From Epiperipatus broadwayi (lineage: Eukaryota > Onychophora > Udeonychophora > Euonychophora > Peripatidae), in the NCBI GenBank assembly GCA_028023455.1, contig JAQFVV010006647.1, positions 312,001 to 376,000 of the forward strand: a stretch of 64,000 bases of DNA. Reading direction: 5' to 3'. The first letter of the stretch is position 1. Every line of letters starts with the position of its first letter. The notes beneath the pieces were generated by a model. That model did not search any database. It was not told the origin of the DNA and was given only the letters and a program-made list of their open reading frames with translations. This document shows, in pieces, positions 25,660 through 38,464 of this stretch. Position numbers and translations under genes: made by a program.

Positions 25660-26460
25660 CTGACTAATATAATTAGAGATATTCTAAAGAAATTTCAAGC
25701 AGAAATTGTTATGAGGTTTAAGGAAATAGCTGACATAAATAAGGAAGTGATTAAAGAAATAAAAAATAGTCAAGATAATTTAAAAGAGAAAATGGACACT
25801 ATGTCTAAGGAAATAGCTAAAACATTAGATTAGTGTAGCAGGGACAGCAAGACTTTAGTTGATGATAAAAATGATAGTCATGCTTATGTTATATATGAAC
25901 ACTGAGTTTAAAAAAACCAGTATAGAATCCCATGAGTAGAACATTGATAAAAAATACTGATAAGAAAGAATGAAAGAAACATTTTAAAATTGACAGTGTC
26001 AACCGAAGAATTGCAAATAATTATAATAATGGCAACAAAGTTATAGAAATGAGTTACTTAGAAAATAAATTTTGCAACAAAAGGTTTAAAGGAAAAAAAC
26101 GTGTCATCAAATGAAAGATAAATCACTGTAAAGTTCCCAAATGGAAAAATAAATTTATAAGTAGATCCAAACATGATATGAAAGATCTATTCTGGTGGGA
26201 AATGGAACAGATATTTTTCAGACCACTCCAAATCATCAGTGAGTAAATACTTGGAAAGGGGTAAAACTTAAGATTTATGTAGTAAAGGATGGTCTATTCT
26301 TTAATGACTTTGGATTTGTCAAAAGAAATATATATGTATTATGATATAAGAAGAACAAATTTATAAAACCAGAATTATGACAATATCAAAAGTAACTTAA
26401 CGACTCAAATTTGGATAAATACGTAAAAGAAATTTTTAGTTGCTGATGTAGGTTCTATAC
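25660..26460 (+). pseudogene. Degenerate LINE ORF1-like fragment with coiled coil
   Basis: One plus-strand frame near 25665-25833 reads IIRDILKKFQAEIVMRFKEI, then ADINKEVIKEIKNSQDNLKE and KMDTMSKEIAKTL, a heptad-like coiled coil such as found in LINE ORF1 proteins. Downstream short blocks (KFPNGKINL, KIYSGGKWNRYFSDHSKSSV) look like decayed coding DNA with the A/G-rich sense strand seen in the two LINE copies. Several stops; assignment to that family is inference. Confidence 0.35.
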
Positions 26461-27139
26461 TCTTGTTGGGATGAGGGATAGATGATGTTGCCATTAATGA
26501 TATGGTGCAGCATGTTTATGATTCTTATGGGAATCAAAATATTTCCATACTGAATACATCCAAAGTTGAAGATTCAAGTTCATTTCAAAGTAACACCTAA
26601 GTTTTAAAGGAGCAATGCTTATACAAAACACTTATGGTGATTACAATGGGAAGAATTGTACGAGGAATCACAGGGTTTGAAGTTAAATGAGTAAGGCTAC
26701 ATTGGGTTTCATTAATTTTTGGAGGGTTATAAAGTGTATAACAGTGCTTAAAGTGAGATAGCTTTCCCACTGTTTATGCTGCTTAGTATGCTTATGACCT
26801 AGAATGATTGTTTTATTCATCATGGTTTTGAAGCCAGCATTTATATTTTTTAGTCGATGAACATCAGCCAAACCTATAAAAAACAAATTCTGCTTAAAAT
26901 GAGGCTAATTATTTTTAGGTACAAAATAGCCCAGAGTGGCCTTGTTATATCTAGCTTATAAGACTATTAAACATGGCTGAGTATGACAATAAAAAAAAAC
27001 TAATTTATTAGTAAAAGTTTAAAGTAAATAGGTTTAGAACAAAATCATCCAATTTAATCTTATTTTGATTCTTTATCTGATTGAGAAGGAATTGTAGCAT
27101 TAATGTGTACAAACTGTATTAACATTAAAAAAGAAAGTT
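26461..27139. other. Intron sequence without recognised features
   Basis: A GC-richer patch near 26460-26700 may still belong to the degenerate element before it. No motif seen. Confidence 0.35.
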
Positions 27140-27885
27140 AGATATTGTTGAAAAGAAAAATATAAAGTAATACAAAATAAATGTATAAGCTATTCAATGT
27201 TGCATTTTAGTAATTATTAAATATATTGTTTTTGATCACCCAGAAAATATAGGTGTAATTAAAAGATAGATCCAAACTTATTTTAATTACCTGTAATTAA
27301 TAAAAGGAGTGTCATCTATAAAGACTTTTTTTTAATTAAAGATAGCCAATCGGAAAAATAATTAGAAAAAAAAATTTAGTATTAATCTTGTAAAAAAATA
27401 TAAAATTAATTTTTTTATATTATATTTCTTTGTAAAGTACACATTTTATTCTGCTGTTAAAAGTATTTTATTTCACAGACAGAAATGTGTATTATATATA
27501 AACACAAAAATATATCTGTTAAAGTTTTATAATTTATTTGAAAATAAATAAAAAGAAAAATATATATGATAATAACAATTGCATGGGATTGAATACCCAC
27601 AGAAATAAAGAAAGAAAAAATGTGACAAAGTATATGTGGAGAGGATGGGAGGAGTCTATATAAAATGATACTGACACTTTTGAAAAAAGCGATCAATGAA
27701 GAAGCTGAAACCAACCTAGAGTGAAGCTGTTGATGGTAAACTTATGCTCCTATTGCTGATGTTTTAGTTGCTATGCTAATTAAGACTGACATGGTTAATA
27801 ATATGGAAGTCTATACCTATACTGAAGAAATGATCCATATGCCTGACTAAATCCAATATATACATCTGTCGATGCCTTCAGGTTG
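27140..27885 (+). repeat. Dispersed repeat F1, copy 2 (without PLE insertion)
   Basis: Parallels 15715-16175 joined directly to 17565-17765, then continues through CTGACATGGTTAATAATATGG to ATCTGTCGATGCCTTCAGG. The right part (about 27655-27885) is repeated in inverted orientation at 28012-28222. No ORF. Confidence 0.75.
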
Positions 27886-28011
27886 CACCTTTTACATTAT
27901 TTTGTCTGCAATTTATTTCAGTAATCATTTATCTATCAGATTGTTTGGGGACGAGAAATGATATAAATGTGGCAATTTTGTTTAAAGCATCATTTCAGCA
28001 GTAGAATTCTG

Positions 28012-28222
28012 AGGAAGGCATCGACAGATGTATATATTGGATTTAGCCAGGCATATGGATCATTTTTTCAATATATGTATAGATTTTCATATTGTTAACC
28101 ATGTCAGTCTTAATTAGCATGGCAATTAAAACCTCAGCAATTGGTGCCAAAGTTTACCATCAACAGCTTCACTCTAGGTTGGTTTCAACTTTTCCATTGA
28201 TCACTTTTTCCAAAAGTCTGTT
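28012..28222 (-). repeat. Inverted copy of the F1 right end
   Basis: Reverse complement of about 27655-27885: GAAGGCATCGACAGATG, GCATATGGATCATTT, TTAACCATGTCAGTCTTAA, CAGCTTCACTCTAGGTTGG and TTCCATTGATC. The two arms face each other across about 125 bp, a tail-to-tail arrangement like that of the PLE palindrome. Confidence 0.75.
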
Positions 28223-28466
28223 GGTAGACCAAAATTATAATAATTTATTAATGAGTAAAACTAGTGCTCATACCAGGAATGGGAAGCCAAAACCAGTAAA
28301 AATATACTCGATAAATTATAAAACAGTAGAGTCAAATTTTGTAGCTGTTCATTTGACTTTTTGTCTTACAATTTGTTGAATATATTTTTATTGATTTTGG
28401 CTTTCCATTCTTACAATGAATATTATTTTTCTCATTAATAAGTTATGGTAACTTTGGTGCTACCAA
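28221..28466. mobile_element. 246-bp foldback element
   Basis: Starts TTGGTAGACCAAA and ends TTTGGTGCTACCAA. The arms also pair over TTATTAATGAG/CTCATTAATAA, GGAATGGGAAGCCAAAA/TTTTGGCTTTCCATTC and AAAATATACTCGA/TTGAATATATTTT. Each arm is about 105 bp and diverged by perhaps 15-20 percent, with a loop near 28335-28365. It abuts the inverted F1 end at 28222. Confidence 0.65.
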
Positions 28467-28650
28467 TGTGATAGATAAACAAACTATTTTTTAATTGTTA
28501 GTTTATTACTTTGTTTATGTGTTAGTTGATAAACATATGTTATATTGTTACTTATTGGTTGTGTAATTCATTTTTAAAAAGAAATATATTTGTAATAATT
28601 TCACTTTTCATCACATTGTCATTTCTAACTATCACAATGTATATATAACT

Positions 28651-28718
28651 TGTTTAGCATCAGGAATTGTCAGTTACTACTAACTGATAGTTTCTTGACA
28701 GCATCACAAGCTAAACAT
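28651..28718. repeat. Imperfect hairpin
   Basis: TGTTTAGC/GCTAAACA ends with an inner GTCAGTT/AACTGAT pairing. About 68 bp, non-coding; origin unknown. Confidence 0.45.
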
Positions 28719-30499
28719 ATCTCTGTTTACATAGATATAATCTCTTTATGTCTATTCTTTATTATATATATTGTACTGGGTCACTCTAAATAATGCTTAT
28801 TACATTTTCATTTCATGTTAAATATCTTAACCAGTTTACTTCATTATTGAGGATTTTATTTGCTATACTTAATATCTTGTAGGGCAACATTGACCACACT
28901 TTAGCAACACTTGTATTTATTCATTTTAACAGGCATCTGTTTATTGTTGATATAGCAGTATTTTATTATTATCAGAATATTATTTATTTAATAATATCTT
29001 TTATGTTTATCATTTCATTATTTTATTAATCACTTATGTCTCTAAATTATAAAAATGGACTGGCACTTCAAGCAGAGGGAAGAATACCATTGATAGCATA
29101 ACCATCAATGATACCTATGGTCAGATTAGACTATATGAAGCATAATATGACCACATTTCCTGACCATTGCCACCTCAACTGCTAGAAAAAAAAACCTGCC
29201 ATTCAAAACATTTTATTTGTTTTGAGGATTAACTTTTTGAGGAGTAAACCTGAATTATTTCATCTTTTGGTCAATTTGCCCCCCTAGTGAATTTTTTGTA
29301 AGTATTATACATGAAAATGTGTTTAAAATGGTATATTTTACTATAATAATTTTTTCCCCAAAAAAAGTGCATTAAAAGTGGGAAATTCAAAATTCCCACT
29401 CTTACAATAGATATAAGCCCTGCCCTGACATATTCGACCATTCTCTCTTGCCAAGGCTGCAAAACGTTCGGCATTTTATGACATTGCAGTTTTCAATGAT
29501 GCAAAAACATATTTATTTGCAAATTATTATGGTTTTAGATATTTTTTAAAAATAATTTACACTATATTTATTCGATATCAAGAAATATAAATTATTTAAT
29601 AACTTATTTTGACTTGAAATACTTTATTTTCAAAAATATAATGTTATATTAGTAGCTAATGTAAATGTGGCCTGAAGCAAATTAGAAGACAAGCTATGAC
29701 ATAAATGAACTACTTTATTTATGAGTAAAGAAACTATAATTTTGCAATAAATATTCAAAAGATTTAAACATTTAAAGCACAATTCATTAGATATAAGATA
29801 AATAAATAATTATACATTTCAAATGTTTAAAAATAATAAAAATTAAGAAATATTTTATTGATTTTATAAACTGAAAATAATCTTTCTAGAAACATGATGT
29901 ATAACATCTTTGTTTTGATTATAGTCTCATTTTTTAATATTTACAGAAACAAAATATGAACATTTAAAATTTATTTCAGTAATAAACAAAAATATCTATC
30001 AAATAAAGTCAAATTTGTTATTTTCTGATAAGTAATAAACATTTTATCATATATTTTATGTTGATGCATGAGACAAAGAAAAAATGTTAGAAATGCTGAA
30101 ATGTAAGAGGTGTGATGCTGCAATTTGGAATGATTAATCTCAGGTGTCATCTGACTATATGTTATACAGCCAGTATGCTCAGATGATAGGCACAGCAACC
30201 AGTGCTTGAAATATTCTAAACTAACTCCTGATCTCAATCAAGGAGATTCAGCACATTAACTTAACACACAGATAAATATTCATCTCTTTAAATAGATGGT
30301 GACACAGTGACAAGAGAAAATAGACCAAATAATAATTAAGCAAACATTATTATTTATTCATGCACACATATTTAATATAACATGATAGTATGGAAATTTA
30401 CATAAAGGAAAAAATGTAAATGACTACTCAGGCTAAATTTTACAATAGTCCTTTGTTAAAGTTCATTTCATTTAAAAATAAAGTGTCTAGACAATTACT
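28719..30499. other. Intron sequence without recognised features
   Basis: AT-rich. Patches of more balanced composition near 29380-29470 and 30090-30240 carry short minus-strand frames with no motif I recognise. Confidence 0.4.
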
Positions 30500-30835
30500 A
30501 TGGAAAATATATTTACCTAGATTTTCTTGATATTAGATAATACACTTCATTTGGTTTTGTTTTTCATTGATGTTCATTTCCAACCGGTTGGCTTTTTGGT
30601 CTTCATCAATGTTTTCAGGACTTGTCTTCCATTCTGCAACTCAACAATGGGAGAGTTTGCCACAGTGTCTATTTCATTATTTTGGCATCAGTTTCCAATG
30701 AGGGTTTAGGTGGGACAGTTGATTTCTAAGATGGTCTAGCAATGCATGTTGCTAGTTCTGCAGCTTCTGCAATAATATTTTTTACAGCAGTAATGACTAG
30801 CTCTATTCTGTCCTTAGATTTCTGAATCTCTGGAG
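30500..30835 (-). pseudogene. Coding-like remnant, unrecognised
   Basis: On the minus strand one frame reads EIQKSKDRIELVITAVKNI, then IAEAAELATCIARPS, a stop, then STVPPKPSLETDAKIMK, another stop, and later ENIDEDQKANRLEMNINE. The composition is protein-like and unlike the surrounding intron. It could be part of a gag-like or ORF1-like protein of a dead retroelement. No domain identified. Confidence 0.3.
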
Positions 30836-32041
30836 CAATAAATAATGTTATGCATCAATAACAGTATTAAGGCTGGAATAACTTGATCACAAAATGACAC
30901 ACTCAAGAGTGGAATAAATAACAATAGATGGTTGTGACTTTTATACTTTTTCTTTCCCATTGTTCTTTTTCTTATCATAACTTTAGTTTTTATCATCCTT
31001 TAAATCAATTTTTTAATTTTACATTTTTTTTAATCTAATTGATTTTTACATTTTTTCTTAATCTAATCTTTTTTCTACGTTAATTAGCTATGTCATCACA
31101 GATAGTTTACACACTTTATAATAAATTATATTGTCAGTTTTATTATCAGCCAGATATCTTTACAGGCATTCCAAAAGTTTATTTCCACATTATCTTTTTT
31201 TTTATTTTAGATTTTTCACTAACAATTATTTTTACATATTTATTCTTTTAACTTATTTTAATTTATAAAAAGGAGAGTGATTTTTAAGATTTTATTTGTA
31301 ATTCTTCTATTTCATCCTGTTCTCAATAAAAAGCTTTATTCTCTTTTAAAAGAAATATATACACAATCCTTTTATCTCATTACATTTTAAAATCTATTTC
31401 TTAACTAATGACTCCTTTAATTATTCTTTTCTTTCTGAATAAATTTATCATCTATTTTTAAATTATGAAACATATAACACAGATATATGTAAATTTTATA
31501 ACATATATCTTATTAGCATTACAATATATTGTACCCTTTTGTTAAGGCTAGGTATATTAAAGAAAGTAAATTTCTTAAAAATTTTAAATTAAGATAGTTG
31601 TAAAAATTATAATTGTAATTATATTGATTTAAAGGGACTTAAACTTGTTTAAGATGAATCCATAAGTAGTCATAGAATATTTAGAAACCATTTTAACTGT
31701 TAAAATTACAAAATAAGTAGAATAATTTAATATTTTATAGTTAAAATAAAATGATATTAGCCATATTTCAAAATATATTTGATATTCTATTTAATAAGAG
31801 ATCCTCTATGATCCATAAAACAGTCAAACTACCTTTAAAACAGGGGGAAGAATATGGTTGTCTGTTGTAGATGAGTAGATGGTAGATACAGGGAAATAAT
31901 GATAAAAATACACTAAAAACTGAGAATTGTGAATGAAAAAGCACACAAACAGCAAATAAGGTTATTTAAAGGGACAAGTACATATAAGGAATACCTTTGA
32001 CTACAGCAAAACTGTTTTTTTAAAGCCTTTTTAAGAGAGCT
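30836..32041. other. AT-rich intron sequence without recognised features
   Basis: T-rich on the plus strand between 31000 and 31500. Nothing coding or structured recognised, apart from the approach to the repeat at 32042. Confidence 0.4.
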
Positions 32042-32470
32042 GTAAAATGTATTTGTTATTGTTAAAAATATTGCAAGTCTCATTTTCATAATTATTTTTT
32101 GCATCATTTTTATATTTTCCATTTGACTATTCAATTATCTATTTATTTTATTAAAAGTGTCCAAATACAACTCCTAAAACATTGTAGGTATAATGAAATT
32201 ACATTAATTATACTTTTTCTTTATTCTATTAAATTTTTTCTTTTATTAAAAAAAACTTTGTTGATAATAAACTATATACAAATATTAACATATTTGCAAT
32301 AAAATAAATATATGTTACATAAGCAAATGTATGATGGAACTATCTATAACCACAAGACAGGAAATACAATAAGTTGTTAAACTCTAAAGAAGAATGATTC
32401 AAATTTGAAGAATATCATATTCTAATATTGCATAATTATGATGATTATACTGAGGAGATGGAGATTGTTA
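32042..32470 (-). repeat. Dispersed repeat of unknown family, copy 2 (inverted)
   Basis: Inverted partner of 14185-14603. A minus-strand open frame (31913-32134) starts inside it and reads MENIKMMQKIIMKMRLAIF, a basic then hydrophobic start, but the partner copy breaks this frame, so I do not call a gene. Confidence 0.75.
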
Positions 32471-33814
32471 ATGAAAATAAAAATTCAAACCATAAGATAG
32501 TACCACTCAGATAGATTTATAGATGGCCAAGTTTTGGCCATGATGTTCCTGGATAAAAATTTGAGAGAATATAGATATGAGTTGAACCACTCCTTGTTAT
32601 TTCTTTTGAGCGCATTGTATTTTTATTGTTAAATATTATGAAGTAGTATCCCATGGTTCTTAGTGTGTGAATAAATTCAGATGCATTACAAGGCTGAATG
32701 TACTTTATATTTTTAAAAAAAATTTCTTGAAGTTGATTGTACTCACTCTTTGATTATATGTAAAAATTGAAACTAATGACATTATGAATAAGCATAAGTA
32801 TCTATATTAATACTATAGATAAATAAACAATCAAATAACATAAAAAAATAATTAAAAAAATAATATAAAAGATAATGAAATTAAACCATGACAAACCCTG
32901 ATTGTTTTTCGCCATGCTCTTTTAATGGGCACATACACATAAGTGAATATTAAATAGAAATCTGAAAAGATACCAGTCCTTAGCCATACTACCATCCACA
33001 CACTCGTAATAATTGCTCATTAAGATTAAAGCACAAATATTTGATGATATAACTATTTTTCATAAATTAGAGCATTCTAATACAGTTATACATTGATCAA
33101 GAAACTAATATCAAAATATGTAATAAATAGCATATCTTGAAGATATGTAAAAAAATGTGTATTATATATTATAAATTTCAATGTTAGGTTTTGATTAAAG
33201 TTAATTAATAAAATGGTTTCTGATTCTGTCCTGTATAGGCATATTATAATTGACTAATTTACAGATAATGACAACAGCATCAATTTTATGTATACTTTAA
33301 CACTCAAGTTAGTCACTTTTCCAAAATTAACAAAAGATTTGCATGATTAAAATGTATGTAACACACATAATACAGGACTTTATTCATACTGTATATAAAT
33401 TGTGAATTATGAAATAAAAATTCTATCAATTTTTACATTTTCTACTTTTCATTTAGTATTTTTTGAATCAGATGATGGTTAAAGAATATGCAAAGAAAAA
33501 AATCAATGTTTGTTTTTTTATATTTACAATAATCACCCCCATACTCATAGATAATTTCCAATATCTACAATAAATGTAGCAAATAAAAAATATAAATTTA
33601 TAAATCTGTATCAATAAATTTTACATATGCTTCATCTTTATGAGTGCTTAAGTCATCTCTCAATAAGCAGTTTTTAATTTCTAATCCATCATGGTGTTCT
33701 CTTATATGTTAGAGTAATTATTGCATTTTTTTAAATAAATGCATTATTATATTTTGCTGACAGTTATTTTGTTGAGCTTTAAATGTGTAAATTTTAAAAA
33801 TTCAATTATGACTA
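32471..33814. other. AT-rich intron sequence without recognised features
   Basis: No motif, repeat partner or open frame of note. Confidence 0.4.
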
Positions 33815-34249
33815 CACAATGGTGGCTTTATTTCTAAATGCTTGTGGTACTGTGCAACCATATACTATAACTATCCACTACAAAAAAATTAATGTGGTAA
33901 CATGTTTGTATCATAAATTACAACACACAATGTGGCAGTAACTTTTACATCCTTGTGGATCATTTTCAATGCTCTCCTAATTTTGGAAACTAAAACATTT
34001 TGATGACTCATGGCATCATGTTACATACACTTTAAATCATTTCAAATACTTCAATAACAGTTTTGTTCTCTTTAAACAAAGTCTAATGCTAGTGTGTTAT
34101 TTCATCATGGATTAAGATGTAAAAATAGTAACACTTCATGCTATAACTTATTAACTAAACATGCTATGTTACTATGTAACAAGATAGTAATGCAAGCAGC
34201 TTGGAAAGACAACTAGTCACCCACCATTTTTTCACTGGAACATATTTTG
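33815..34249. mobile_element. Mariner-like non-autonomous element, diverged
   Basis: Flanked by TA on both sides (33813-33814 and 34250-34251). The right end, read inward, is CAAAATATGTTCCAGTGAAA, close to CAAAGTATGTCCCAATGAAA in the element at 55667-56189. The left ends and interiors also correspond (ACAATGTGGCAGTAAC here, TGAAATGTGACAGTATG there). There is no transposase ORF. Confidence 0.55.
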
Positions 34250-34251
34250 TA

Positions 34252-34922
34252 AGTTAAACATGCATATTATTTAGGGATTGCTATTATTCATGGTTTCAGA
34301 TATACAAGGAAAAACTTAGCACCAAATAGCAATCGATGTAGAAAGACTGCCTCACATTTAATAACATCAAAAGATAAAAAAGAATGAAAAGTAGACATTA
34401 CTGCCCTTTTTTATTTTTTATAGCAATTACACAATTATTATTTGGTTAGTGAAATACTTGTAGGCCTCTGAAAATACATAATTAAAAAACATGGCTGCTA
34501 GGCTTGGGTAATATGCAATACCAAAACCAAAATATTATTAATAAAGTTTAAACTTTAATGAAATTTAAATTTTATGAGATAGATTTGGTTTTCTTTCTTT
34601 TGAAAAACTCTAAACTTGTAATAATGAATGATACACTGAAGATTAATAAAAAGTGAATGCTGAACTAATCAGAGTTTTACTGTAATATAATAGATAAAAT
34701 AATATCTTAAAATTATAAAAAAAATTAGTAAAATAAAAATTTCTATAAGTAATAAAAATAACATTAGTAACATATAAAGTAATTTTACTATAAACTATTA
34801 GTGAAAGCTTTATATAAATAAAGAGTTGAAATGAATTGGCTAATATAAAAGTAAAAATATATCACTTGAAAAATATATTTGAATTTACATAACAAAAAGG
34901 ACACAAAAAAAGAAACTCTTAC
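34252..34922. other. AT-rich intron sequence without recognised features
   Basis: Nothing seen apart from the splice donor at its right end. Confidence 0.4.
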
Positions 34923-35056
34923 TTTTTTCTCCAGACTGCACTGCCTCATGGATAGGTGAATCACCACGGATGTTCCTAAGCCATAAATTGCCTTCATGTT
35001 GCTCCAAGATTTTTAAAGTTTCTAACTGACCTTTTGCAGCCCCACAATGGGCAGGA
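34923..35056 (-). CDS. Ankyrin-repeat gene, internal exon 3 of 4 in window
   Basis: A 134-bp exon with acceptor TGTTTTTAG and donor AAAAA then GTAAGAG. One leading base completes Ser, 44 full codons follow, and one base A is left over; with the CT that opens the next exon it gives Thr. It encodes PAHCGAAKGQLETLKIL, EQHEGNLWLRN and IRGDSPIHEAVQSGEK, which are one ankyrin repeat and the first half of the next. The exact phase continuity on both sides, over introns of 11.4 and 28.8 kb, makes chance very unlikely. A longer minus-strand ORF that begins inside this exon at 34997 reads another frame and runs into intron; it is a shadow. Confidence 0.93.
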
Positions 35057-38000
35057 CTAAAAACATAAATGGATGATAGCTTTAACTTTATTCATCTCTT
35101 TTTAATTCGTATTCTAAATTGAATAATTACAGTTTTAGTTTAATAATCATTTTAAGAAATACTGCTTTAAAATATTATAATTCAGAAAATTAAATTAAAA
35201 TATTTACTGTATTAAAATATTATTATAAAATTTATTCAAAATAATTATTTTATTTAATAATTAAAAGTTAGACTTTCTAAATTAGTGTTAAATAATCATT
35301 TTACAGTTTAACCTACAATTAGAATTAAACACAATCTCATGGTTGTGTTTAATAATAATTGACATATTTATTTTTAATTAAAATTTAAAGTGTTTATGTA
35401 GGCTAGAATCATACAATAATCTCTAGTCCAATACATGATTAATAATAATCATTAAAGTATTTATCTAAAGAAGATATTGTCTTTGGTATAATTGCAGGAA
35501 ATTTGGAACTTGTAGACTAAATGGAAAAAATGTATAAAAGAATTGGCTGACTTTTTATAAGTCAGGAACAATTGTAGAGGAGATTATTCATATTACAAGA
35601 TTGCTGTTTTTCTTTAAATAATTCCCTGTAGAAATAAACTTTGGCATATTTGCTTTTGGATAATTGAACTTATTCATTATATAATAAACCATGTGGCATG
35701 AAATTTGCAAATTACTTATTTTTTTATCCTACTTATTGGCTTTGTTAGATTCAAATGCAATGTTTAATCAGTTTGTGAATCATTTTTATCATACTTATTG
35801 ACAATACAAGATCCAGATGCAAAGTTTAATCGGTTCACCAACAGAATGTTTTATGATTTAAAACCTACATCATTGCAGAGTCACTTAATTAAATTAATGT
35901 TTATGTCCATGCATAAGAAATACCAACTTGGACTGCCAAGGAAATCATCAATATTTGATTCTACATAAGAAAAGTTACAATACTAAATGATGAAATACAC
36001 AAGCATAAATAAGTTCAAATTATTGTTATAAAAACCAACATAGTAATGATTTGATTTCATGGCAAGCATTATTCATGAAGCTTCACCAACTTTAGAAATT
36101 CATTCTAAACAAATTATACAATGTTATAACAAAAAATGCAAAGATAGAAAGTTGCCGTAAAGACTCAGAGAAAATGTATTCACTGTCTATATTCTATTTT
36201 ATCCTTAGTTGAATCTTTAAACATTGCTTTGATAGCATAAAATAATACTAGGATAACTAATTAATAGATTTAAGATTCTTTTGATTTGGAAAATAATTTA
36301 TCATAAAGCTATTATGAAATTTATAATTTCAATGTGTAATCTAAAATCTCTTATTACTTTTTATTGGTAGGACTTTTTCCTCTACACTTTTAGTATTATT
36401 TGAATTTTCAATTTCTTATTTGATTTTGAAAAAATGAGAGAGGGAGAGTAAAAATGGGACAGATGGGGAATGAAAGTGGAAGAGAGGATAAAATACAGTT
36501 AATTGTAAATTTAATATTGATTTACGAACTAATTTATGTTTTAATTTCAAACAAGTCTTTCTTATTTATAATTGATGGATTTGTTTGGAATTTTTATTCC
36601 TATTATTTATCTTTAAAATTTTTAAATTTATTATTTAGTTTTTGAAAAATAAGAAGAGATAGAGGGGGGATTATGATCAATTGTAAGTGTTGCTAACTTT
36701 TATAAAACAATAATTGTCGGGTACATTTAATACAAATTATAAATAGAACAATCTAAATAAAAATGAACTGGCTGGCCTTGAAACAACAACAACAAATTAA
36801 AACAATATTAAAATAAAACTTATTTATCGTTTATTTCGATTTCTACAGCTCATAATTGATTTCTTTTTACTTCACAAATAAAAGGCTTCCCTGTTTCTTA
36901 TAGATCCAGTAATTTGTTAGCCATAATATGGACAGACAGTGCAAAATTATTCTAACTCCCCTCCCCCCTTATCTTTCTTTTCTTTACCATAGATAACTTG
37001 ATATCTAAAGGAAGATTGTAAAGAGATTTATTCCATTTTATTTTTTTTAAAATTAAAATAATAAAATAAAACAATTTAAATGAACAACTCAAAGGTTTAT
37101 GTTTACATTTATTCTTCAAATAATAAATACTTTAACAATATCAATAAAGAACTCAAAAATTTATTCTTAATTTCTAAAAAAAAATATTTATGAGAATGCT
37201 GGGAAAATGTTTTACTTTTTTATTTTATGATCTATTTTTTTTTAACTATTAACGAACCTATATTTGAAGTACATAAAGTATATTGAATCATATATTTATA
37301 TCAGTGTTTAAAATGAGCAATTAAGCATAAAATAGAATGTAGGAACTCAAGGACATCAATACCAACTCAGAAGCCCCATTAAAATTAAATTCTGAAACCT
37401 ATTATGTATTATGGCATTCAATTAGACAATGCAAGTATTATCAGATTAATCATTTCAATAATGTGATAAGCAAACATTTATTGCAACAAGTTCCATATGA
37501 TGGATAGCTTACTTCTACAAAACCAGAGCTTTTTGAAAAGAAAGGTAACAGTTTCTGTGGGGAAAAAACCCATCAGCCTAATTTGAAAAATTTTATACTT
37601 CTCAAGAAATATTGCCCAATTAATGAATCTAAGAAAACTCATGGACCTTTTCCAATTAGTAACTTATAAATATAGTTATCAAAAAATTGTCATCTATTTT
37701 TATTTAAAAATATTTCAATGTCAGTTTTATTTATTTTAGACACAAAGTTAGAAATTTATCTCTTTTATTCCTGTGCTGTTACTATATGATCATTATAATT
37801 CTTGAGTATGATAATCATGTATATGTTAAAACCAGCAACATTATATATCACTAGCAGTTTTGTCTGATTTAGAGTAAAGTATACTATAGCAGTTATAGTA
37901 CACTTGATATTTTATTACTATATCAAAATTCTCAGATGTTTTTTTGTTAAAAGAAAATGATGATTGATATCACTGCAAATGTTCAAATGTTTTTCTATTC

Positions 38001-38464
38001 TTTGACCATAATATCCATTTGTCAGAAGACTTTTTAAAAATTAAAAAAACAGCCTTTATTGTGAGCAATTATTTTTTCATTTTTAATCATACATATAAAA
38101 TTGTTTACAGAACAATTATATGCATATGTACATTTAAATTATATTCATGTATTGCAGGTGTGTGTGTATATATATATATTATAGGGTATTGAGTTCAAGC
38201 CCTACATTACAAACCCCAAAGACTTCAGAAAGAAGATTTTTTCTCTCTTTTCAACTGATAGTTTGTTAGTGAAGAAAACAATGTATATATTTTGAATAGT
38301 TTAATTGTTATATTTAAGAATTAAAGTATTGAGCATGTAAAAATAGTTGTCTATAGCTGTAGACTCTGTAAATTTTTTTTTCTAAGTCTACTTATTAACT
38401 TTTTATTCTACAAATTGTTTAGATTACTTTCAATAGGCATGTATTATTTCAGTATTATCTGCGC
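35057..38464. other. AT-rich intron sequence without recognised genes
   Basis: Non-coding. It includes a small tandem duplication (35727-35845), a (TA)n tract near 38168 and a GTTCAAGCCCTAC phrase near 38191 that resembles a Pol III B box but has no partner A box. Confidence 0.4.
35727..35845 (+). repeat. Tandem duplication, period about 63 bp
   Basis: Two adjacent units share ATC(C/A)TACTTATTG, AGAT(T/C)CA(A/G)ATGCAA and GTTTAATC(A/G)GTT. Non-coding. Confidence 0.65.

Larger units (their letters stand above)
6101..34922 (-). other. Intron of the ankyrin-repeat gene, about 28.8 kb
   Basis: Bounded by the donor at 34921-34922 and the acceptor at 6101-6102, both GT-AG on the minus strand. It contains no further exon that I recognise. 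Its content is AT-rich spacer, several PLE and LINE remnants and foldback repeats, listed separately. Confidence 0.85.

Noticed and set aside
29271-29474. Minus-strand 67-codon frame
   Set aside because: No recognised domain, no splice signals at sensible places and no second copy in the window.
34788-34997. Minus-strand frame starting MKAIYGLG
   Set aside because: It overlaps the ankyrin exon 34923-35056 in a different frame and runs past the splice donor.
38180-38220. GTTCAAGCCCTAC, like a Pol III B box
   Set aside because: No matching A box at the right distance and no cloverleaf; not a tRNA or convincing SINE. Similar isolated B-box-like words at 13777 and 22680 were rejected for the same reason.
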